A DNA stretch of 64,000 nucleotides from Natronomonas gomsonensis (GTDB lineage: Archaea; Halobacteriota; Halobacteria; Halobacteriales; Haloarculaceae), in contig NZ_CP101323.1 in the NCBI RefSeq assembly GCF_024300825.1, positions 372,001-436,000 of the forward strand, in the 5' to 3' direction. This document shows positions 58,963-64,000 of this stretch, piece by piece. The first letter of the stretch is position 1, and the number at the start of each line of letters is the position of its first letter. Both the position numbers and the translations under genes were made by a program. The notes beneath the pieces are model-generated. The model was not told the DNA's origin. It saw nothing but the letters and a program-made list of their open reading frames with translations, and ran no database searches.

Positions 58963-59097
58963 TTACTCCTCAGCCAACTTGATCTCGACAGATCCTGTCT
59001 CTCGGAGTTCCTCTACTTCCTCTGGGGAAAGCCAGATAGGTGCTCCTACAATCTGTCCAGTTTGGTCTGTCGAAGCTTCGATTTCGTGTTCACCGAT
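58963..59097 (-). CDS. 44-residue protein with AUC start, overlapping the integrase end
   Basis: Frame with no ATG/GTG/TTG except a TTG four codons from its end, yet protein-like (APIWLSPEEVEELRETGSVE). ATC at 59097 follows GGTGAGAATCACGA, standard spacing. It overlaps the last ~17 codons of the integrase in another frame. Function unknown. Confidence 0.45.
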   Translation of the reverse strand: MGEHEIEASTDQTGQIVGAPIWLSPEEVEELRETGSVEIKLAEE

Positions 59098-60095
59098 TCG
59101 TGATTCTCACCTCCGCCGTCAGTTCTAGCGTACAGATTCAAGGGTTTGATGTGCTTCAGATACTCTTCTCGGACCTCGTCACGCGGAATCTTCGTATACA
59201 GGTCCATGACCTCTTGGTCGCCGTCTCCACGCAGGTACCGGGTGTAGTGGTCGGGCATTCCGTTGTTCCTCATTAAGCTCGTGAAGATCGTCCTGTAGTA
59301 GTGAGGAACGAATTTGTGGTGCCATCGTTTCTCGTCTTCTTCTTCCATGACTTCTGCCTGGACAGCTGCACGGCGAACGGAACGGCGGATTCTCTCCCGA
59401 TCGATTCGGCCACCTCTGATCGACGTGAAAAGATAATCTGAGTCGTCAGATGAGATCGCCATCAACCGGGTCAGGGCCTGCACAGTCTCTTCATCGATCG
59501 GATTGACTGTGTTCGATCCTCCCTTCCGGTCTCTGAAACGGACAAATCCATCCTCCAGCATCAAGTCGTCTTCCTTCAATGAGAGAACTTCATCGGTGCG
59601 AGCACCAGTCTTTGCCATCAGTACGGCTGCTGTCTTATCCCGTGGATCCGAGATATTCTGGATAATACTCCTACCCTTCTCCCAGGTTGCCGTATCAGGC
59701 CTTTCTCTACGTACACGGCCCAGCTCTTCTAAGACGACGCCAGCAGGATTGCCGGTGATATCATCGAATCTTGGACGTTTCATCGCCCAGTCATAGAAGC
59801 TGGAGAGGGACTCGACGTATCTCCTCTTCGTGTTATCCGCTACGTCTCGCTTGTCGATGATCAGGACGTACTGTTCGATATCCCCCACGACCACATCTGA
59901 GGGATGAGTGTCCGGGAAGTGTTCGTGGAAGAATTTCGCAGCGGTACGGCTATAGGAGTTCAGAGTCCGTCTACTCGCTCCGGTGGAGTCCTTCCGACGA
60001 AGCCACTGATTGATGCAGTCGTGCTTGTTTTTGAAGACTTTATGATCCCAGACATCAGCGTCCAGCAATACTTCGTGTTTCTTTTCGCGTGGCAT
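59046..60095 (-). CDS. Tyrosine recombinase (integrase)
   Basis: 349 aa from ATG at 60095, 14 nt after GGTGA. N-terminal SAM-like DNA-binding domain (about 20-110) and C-terminal catalytic domain: TGARTDEVLSL (Arg), HYYRTIFTSLM (His..Arg) and VMDLYTKI (Tyr nucleophile). XerC/D-type; integrates or excises circular DNA. Its position 0.7 kb from the composition break fits an integrated element. Confidence 0.85.
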   Translation of the reverse strand: MPREKKHEVLLDADVWDHKVFKNKHDCINQWLRRKDSTGASRRTLNSYSRTAAKFFHEHFPDTHPSDVVVGDIEQYVLIIDKRDVADNTKRRYVESLSSFYDWAMKRPRFDDITGNPAGVVLEELGRVRRERPDTATWEKGRSIIQNISDPRDKTAAVLMAKTGARTDEVLSLKEDDLMLEDGFVRFRDRKGGSNTVNPIDEETVQALTRLMAISSDDSDYLFTSIRGGRIDRERIRRSVRRAAVQAEVMEEEDEKRWHHKFVPHYYRTIFTSLMRNNGMPDHYTRYLRGDGDQEVMDLYTKIPRDEVREEYLKHIKPLNLYARTDGGGENHESVNTKSKLRQTKLDRL

Positions 60096-60097
60096 TT

Positions 60098-60610
60098 TCA
60101 AGCGTCACCTCCGTTGTCCGAGTCGACGAGTTTCCAGCCCCAGCCCCGTTCGTAGTCGACTTCGTCCTGAGCTGCGAGGAAGTACAGCTGGTTCTCTACT
60201 GGCTGCCGCAAGGCCTCGTCCAACACGCCGGACTCAACGATACTCCGGAGGATCTCATCCAACTCTTGGTAGTTATCGGTGAGGACGGTTCGCAGAGTAG
60301 CCGGTTCGAAGCTGATGACTGCTGAGCTTTCTGACTCCTTTTCTTCTAACCGTTGCTCCAGTTCCGCAACCTCTTCCTTGAGTTCCTGGATCCGTTTCTG
60401 GTCGCCGCCAGACCTCATCGCTCCGTGCTCTCTGTAGGCCCGGCCCTCCTGGATCAGTTTGTAGAGGTACTTTGAGCGGGAGAGGTCTGCCTCGTCTGCT
60501 TCCTCATCCCACTGTTTGATATCTTCTTCTTTGCATACGACCTGTGCGACGTCGCTGTCTTCTGCGAAGCCGCCGGTCTCTTTCCACTGCTTCTTATTTT
60601 CTTCTGACAT
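60098..60610 (-). CDS. Integrase-partner coiled-coil protein
   Basis: 170 aa from ATG at 60610, with GGAGGT upstream. LSRSKYLYKLIQEGRAYRE then a coiled coil (QELKEEVAELEQRLEEKE). Similar proteins commonly sit next to haloarchaeal provirus integrases; may regulate excision. TGA overlaps the integrase region. Start at 60610 chosen over 60679 because of the SD. Confidence 0.6.
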   Translation of the reverse strand: MSEENKKQWKETGGFAEDSDVAQVVCKEEDIKQWDEEADEADLSRSKYLYKLIQEGRAYREHGAMRSGGDQKRIQELKEEVAELEQRLEEKESESSAVISFEPATLRTVLTDNYQELDEILRSIVESGVLDEALRQPVENQLYFLAAQDEVDYERGWGWKLVDSDNGGDA

Positions 60611-60671
60611 TGTGTTCGTCGACCTCCGATATGCCAGGAGAAGAGCGGGTTCGCTCCCTCGACCTCGGACA

Positions 60672-60713
60672 TGACACAATTACGTGTCAACTCTTTTATG
60701 TCCTAGATAGGAC
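60672..60713. promoter_or_regulatory. Two inverted repeats upstream of the integrase unit
   Basis: TGACAC-AATTAC-GTGTCA (60672-60689) and GTCCTA-GA-TAGGAC (60700-60713). On the minus strand an ACATAAAAGAG TATA-like box lies between them. These may be operators for the integrase unit or arm sites; the composition change to GC-rich DNA starts just to the right. Confidence 0.5.
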
Positions 60714-60831
60714 TGATTCTTTATGAGTGCCGAGGCCAGCTTTCTACCCGTGCATCTACGAAGGGACGTGAAGTGGACGACCGTCCGACTCGCTCGCAAA
60801 CACTCAAATCCCCGACGCACCTAGAGGACAC

Positions 60832-61259
60832 GTGAAAAGTCGCTTCTCGTCTACGACGGTAGCAACCCGCTGTTCCGCGCGGCCGTCGAGGCGGCGACCC
60901 GTCGGTCGGACGAACTCGTGGCCGCCCGCTGGGACTCCGAGCCAGTACAGGCGTTCCTCGAAGCGCAGTTCGACGCCCGACCCTTCGCGTTCATCTTCGT
61001 CGAGGATGACGACGTCCACGTCGGCGAAGAGACCGTCGGGCGGGTACTCGGTCGGATGGGCTTCGCTGACTCGCTCGTCGACGGGCTGGAACGAACCTAC
61101 GCTGTCGGGGGCGCTACGTTCGGCCGGTTGGTACACGGACGAACGGTAGCGGACCTCAGCGGAACGTTCCCGCTGTCGGCGGATGCCGAAGCCCATCTCG
61201 CGGAACTCCGTCGGGTTCGAGCGATACCGGTTCAGGAGGGCCCTCCCGTGGGGCCCTGA
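60832..61259 (+). pseudogene. DUF393 (DCC)-like protein gene, frameshifted after the start codon
   Basis: The frame to 61259 reads EKSLLVYDGSNPLF... like DUF393 thioredoxin-fold proteins (LVYDG...), but has no start: TAG precedes it. GTG at 60832 is followed by AAAAGTCG; one more A would give GTG AAA AAG TCG CTT in frame. The first in-frame canonical codon is GTG 60918, which would remove the core strand. So either a 1-base deletion in an A run or an assembly error. The Cys pair of DUF393 (CPLC) is replaced by NPLF. Confidence 0.55.
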
Positions 61260-62144
61260 TTAGCCTTCTGCAAGCGCTTGCTGGACTGCCACCTCGACCG
61301 GCGTCTGTTCGATGGGAACGACCGACTGCAGGTCCCGCTTGGGGTCGACGGTCACGGGGTTTCGCATACTCTCGACTAACGGCCGGGCGATGTCGTACTG
61401 GACGTCCGTCGTCAGTCGGAGCCAGTGTGAAGACAGTGCCGGAGACATTATCGGAACCGGCACGATTAGGACACGCTTTCCTTTTTCTTTGGCGGTCAAT
61501 TTGAGCAGTGACTCGTAGGACCACACTGTCGGCGCGCCGATGTCGTAGATACCGCCTCGAGTCTCTTCGACGTCGAGGACGCCGATTAGGTAGGCGATGG
61601 CATCGTCGATGCCAATCGGCTGACACGGCGTCCGCACCCACTTCGGGACCGTCATCACGGGCAGGCGGTCGGTGAGGTCGTCGACGATGCGGAAGCTCGC
61701 GCTGCCGGAACCGATGATAATCGCTGCTCGGAGGACGGTCAAATCGAAGCTCCCGGTTTCGAGCACCGACTCGACCTCTCGACGGGAGGCGAGGTGTGGC
61801 GAGAGGTTTCGTTCGTCGCCGCTGATGCCGCTCAGGTAAATCACTCTGTCGACGCCGGCTTCCGATGCTAGTTCTCGGAACCGGCGGGCGTAGGTCCGGT
61901 CTAACTCCGCGAAATTCTCGGCCGTCAGCGAGTGAATCAAGTAGTAGGCCGCGTCGATTCCCTCACAGAGCCCCTCCAGCGATGCCGGATTACTGAGGTC
62001 ACCTTGGAATATTTCAACGTCGTCCGGGAACCTCGACTGACTCGCGCTTCTGGAGAAGGCAACGACTTCGTGGCCGGCCGAGCGCAGTGACTCGACGAGC
62101 CGCCCGCCGACGAACCCGGTCGCTCCAACGACGAGAACACGCAT
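61260..62144 (-). CDS. NAD(P)H-binding, NmrA/SDR-type protein
   Basis: 294 aa, GC-rich codon use, clearly host chromosomal. VLVVGATGFVGGRLVESL is the NAD(P)-binding P-loop; AYYLIHSL and VIYLSGISGDE follow, then RAAIIIGSGSASF. Atypical SDR family (complex-I NDUFA9/YlbE-like group); substrate unknown. Convergent with the DUF393-like gene. Confidence 0.75.
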   Translation of the reverse strand: MRVLVVGATGFVGGRLVESLRSAGHEVVAFSRSASQSRFPDDVEIFQGDLSNPASLEGLCEGIDAAYYLIHSLTAENFAELDRTYARRFRELASEAGVDRVIYLSGISGDERNLSPHLASRREVESVLETGSFDLTVLRAAIIIGSGSASFRIVDDLTDRLPVMTVPKWVRTPCQPIGIDDAIAYLIGVLDVEETRGGIYDIGAPTVWSYESLLKLTAKEKGKRVLIVPVPIMSPALSSHWLRLTTDVQYDIARPLVESMRNPVTVDPKRDLQSVVPIEQTPVEVAVQQALAEG

Positions 62145-62360
62145 TGATGTCTATACGTGCCGCGATGACATGGATGTTCGGTTGGTTCACTGGTGCCGGC
62201 GCCGCTGGCGGCAGTGCCGAACCGAGTGGCTCCCTGCGGCGTGTCGGGAGCGACCATACATAGAAGACGAGTCGTGAGACCGGTGCCAGTCTCTTAGGTG
62301 ATTTCTGACGTGAGGTCGTTTAACGACGTGTGGTGGCGTCCTCGCTGTCGTTCGGGGTGC

Positions 62361-62594
62361 TCAAAGGAGAAGCGAAATCACAGCCAACACCAAGAAGATG
62401 ATGACGAACCACTTTGCGATGGTCATCGTGACTCCGGCGACCCCGCGTGCACCGAGGACTGCTGCGACGATTGCAATTACGAAAAATATCACCGCCCACT
62501 GAAGGAAATCGCCTGACAATTGTAGCGGGACCAAGCTAGCAACCCCGGCCGACAACTGGTGTTTGACCGACGCCGCGATTGTAGTGGTCTCCAT
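62361..62594 (-). CDS. DUF1328-type small membrane protein
   Basis: 77 aa. Two helices ([18 protein letters not shown] and [19 protein letters not shown]) joined by [10 protein letters not shown], the DUF1328 pattern. Function unknown. Chromosomal flank. Confidence 0.7.
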   Translation of the reverse strand: METTTIAASVKHQLSAGVASLVPLQLSGDFLQWAVIFFVIAIVAAVLGARGVAGVTMTIAKWFVIIFLVLAVISLLL

Positions 62595-62816
62595 ATCGGT
62601 AGCAGTAGGGATACGTCATTAGTTATGGAGTCTCAAAACCGAGCGGGCGTGAGTAAGTCGAGTCCCAGCAGCGATAGAACGTGACCCCCTCGAGGTAGAA
62701 CAGTCCAGTCGAATCCGCTAGTGGATTGACGACTGCGAACGGTTCTGACGCTCGGTAACCCGGTGGTCCCCGGGGCCAGTGAACAGTTCTTAGCCCACTC
62801 GGTCCGTTCGTCGGGT

Positions 62817-63785
62817 ATGTCACCGGAACCCACTGTCGACCGGGAGATAAGCGCCCGAGACGAGAACGTCCACCGAGGTTGGAGTGCCGCTTTCGACCCC
62901 ATTGCGTCGGTCGAACCGGGGTCAGTCGTGCGATTCGACTGTCGAGGGGCACCGGACGGGCACTTCGACAGCGAGTCGACGGTCGAAGCCCTCGAAACGA
63001 TGTCCTTCGAGGGGCATCCGTTGACCGGCCCCGTTCGGGTCGAGGGGGCCGAACCGGGGGACGTACTCGCCGTCGAGTTCCTCGAGTTCCAGCACAAGGG
63101 GTTCGGTGTGAGTTACTTCTATCCGGGCGATGCGGGGAAGGGACTGCTTCCGGAGTCCTTCGAGGACCCCGGACTCCACGTGTGGGACCTCGACGGCGAA
63201 GTCGGACGGTTCGTCGACGGAATCGAAGTCCCGCTGCATCCGTTTCCGGGCGTCGTCGGCGTCGCGCCGTCGGAACCGGGGACCCACAGCACCGTCCCAC
63301 CGAGGCGGGTGGGCGGGAACATAGACATCAAACACCTCACCACGGGGTCGACGCTGTACCTCCCGGTCGAGACCGAGGGCGCGCTGCTCAGCATCGGCGA
63401 CTGCCACGCGGCACAGGGTGATGGGGAGGTGTGCGTGACCGGTATCGAGGCTCCGATGTTCGTCACTGCTCGACTCTCGGTGCGGTCGGATATGAACGTC
63501 GACGGTCCACAGTTCGAGACGACGGGACCGTTCACGGCGAATGGGGTGGACGGACCGACGTACGGAACGGCGGGTGTCGCCGACGAACTCATGGAGGCGA
63601 CCAAACTGGCCGTCCGTCACATGGTCGACCACCTCGAAGCGGTGCGGGGACTCACTCGCGATGAGGCGTATCTCCTCTGTTCGGCCGCGGTCGATTTGAA
63701 AATCAACCAGGTCGTGAACCGACCGATGTGGACGGTGTCAGCGTATCTTCCGAAGAGCATCTTCCCGGGCGACGATACGGTATGA
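62817..63785 (+). CDS. Acetamidase/formamidase family protein
   Basis: 322 aa from ATG at 62817; the in-frame extension to 62763 is less likely because the family usually starts shortly before the HRGWSAAFDPIASVEPG segment. DLDGEVGRFVDGIEVPLHPF, GVAPSEPGTHSTVPPRRVGG and LLSIGDCHAAQGDGEVC are typical FmdA/AmdA motifs. Hydrolyses short amides. GC-rich codon use, host chromosomal. Confidence 0.85.
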   Translation: MSPEPTVDREISARDENVHRGWSAAFDPIASVEPGSVVRFDCRGAPDGHFDSESTVEALETMSFEGHPLTGPVRVEGAEPGDVLAVEFLEFQHKGFGVSYFYPGDAGKGLLPESFEDPGLHVWDLDGEVGRFVDGIEVPLHPFPGVVGVAPSEPGTHSTVPPRRVGGNIDIKHLTTGSTLYLPVETEGALLSIGDCHAAQGDGEVCVTGIEAPMFVTARLSVRSDMNVDGPQFETTGPFTANGVDGPTYGTAGVADELMEATKLAVRHMVDHLEAVRGLTRDEAYLLCSAAVDLKINQVVNRPMWTVSAYLPKSIFPGDDTV

Positions 63786-64000
63786 TGTAGAGACACCACC
63801 GGCGAAAATCGAATTCTCGTGCCGCGTAGACGCCGGTCAGAACCGCGCCCACCCATGACAACAGTCCACAGGAAATGTCGGATGCGTTAGAATTGTGGGT
63901 TCCACCGAAGTATGCGTTGGTTGTGATGAATCGGACATTATTTCTCAGATATGGCCATTATGGTCCGTTCTGTGTTTGAAAAAGCGTCTACTTTGGATGT
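63786..64000. other. Intergenic region, nothing recognised
   Basis: The last ~215 bp becomes A/T-richer after 63880. No gene, tRNA or clear repeat is seen. Confidence 0.4.

Noticed and set aside
60640-60665. tRNA-like GGTTCG loop near the element boundary
   Set aside because: GAGCG/CGCTC makes only a small hairpin; no anticodon or acceptor stem could be found.
62623-63300. Large minus-strand frame opposite the formamidase gene
   Set aside because: Arg/Pro/Thr-rich antisense frame, a normal artefact of GC-rich coding DNA.
1-64000. CRISPR arrays, rRNA or tRNA genes
   Set aside because: No regularly spaced direct repeats with unique spacers and no cloverleaf or conserved rRNA segment was seen on either strand.

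Overview
The window holds most of a large mobile element (1 to about 60.7 kb) that runs into a high-GC haloarchaeal chromosome segment (about 60.8-64 kb). Evidence for a halophilic archaeon: very acidic proteins throughout, TATA boxes about 25-30 nt upstream of leaderless starts, GGTGA/GGAGG Shine-Dalgarno (SD) sites, an Orc1/Cdc6 initiator, HerA-type ATPases, many tiny zinc-ribbon proteins, and a GC-rich flank with an NAD(P)H-binding protein, a DUF1328 membrane protein and an acetamidase/formamidase. The element itself is much closer to 50% GC. No capsid gene, tRNA, rRNA or CRISPR array was recognised, so plasmid, provirus and vesicle-transferred element all remain open.

Layout. 1-10 kb is a defence cluster: an Mrr-like nuclease candidate, a second nuclease candidate, two overlapping type II restriction-endonuclease-like genes, two C5-cytosine-methyltransferase-like genes, a winged-helix gene, a Mig-like G:T mismatch glycosylase and a possible modified-base reader. 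10-13 kb has small genes, a TnpB nuclease in a cellular-style operon and, divergently, an orphan omega-RNA-like IS end. 13-45 kb is mostly minus-strand operons of tightly overlapping small genes: 18.7->13.0, 21.1->19.1, 23.05->21.2, 32.3->23.1, 39.8->36.1 and 45.05->42.4 kb. They include two HerA-like ATPases, a JAMM peptidase, C2H2 zinc fingers, secreted Ig-like proteins, a degenerate FtsZ-like protein on the plus strand, and a poly-gamma-glutamate-hydrolase-like enzyme. 45.05-45.76 kb is non-coding, with a strongly foldable RNA and repeats. 46-53 kb carries an ArdC-like antirestriction protein, an origin-like repeat region, orc1/cdc6 and small regulators. 53-58 kb carries a third HerA/TraG-like ATPase and a membrane protein / Snf7-like coiled coil / MIT-AAA operon that resembles an ESCRT module. 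58-60.7 kb ends the element with a tyrosine recombinase and its partner gene.

Three element-wide signals stand out. (1) At about a dozen genes the frame runs back to an SD-spaced position where the start codon is AUA, AUC or AUU instead of AUG. Some of these frames have no AUG/GUG/UUG at all, and one three-gene operon uses only such starts. (2) The palindrome AGGCCT occurs about 110 times in the element (roughly 15 expected), is missing from the restriction genes, and is absent from the chromosomal flank. (3) The SD of most downstream genes lies inside the last codons of the gene before it, which forces a shared Gly-Glu C-terminal tail on unrelated proteins.

Most small proteins have no recognised function; the names given rest on motifs read by eye.
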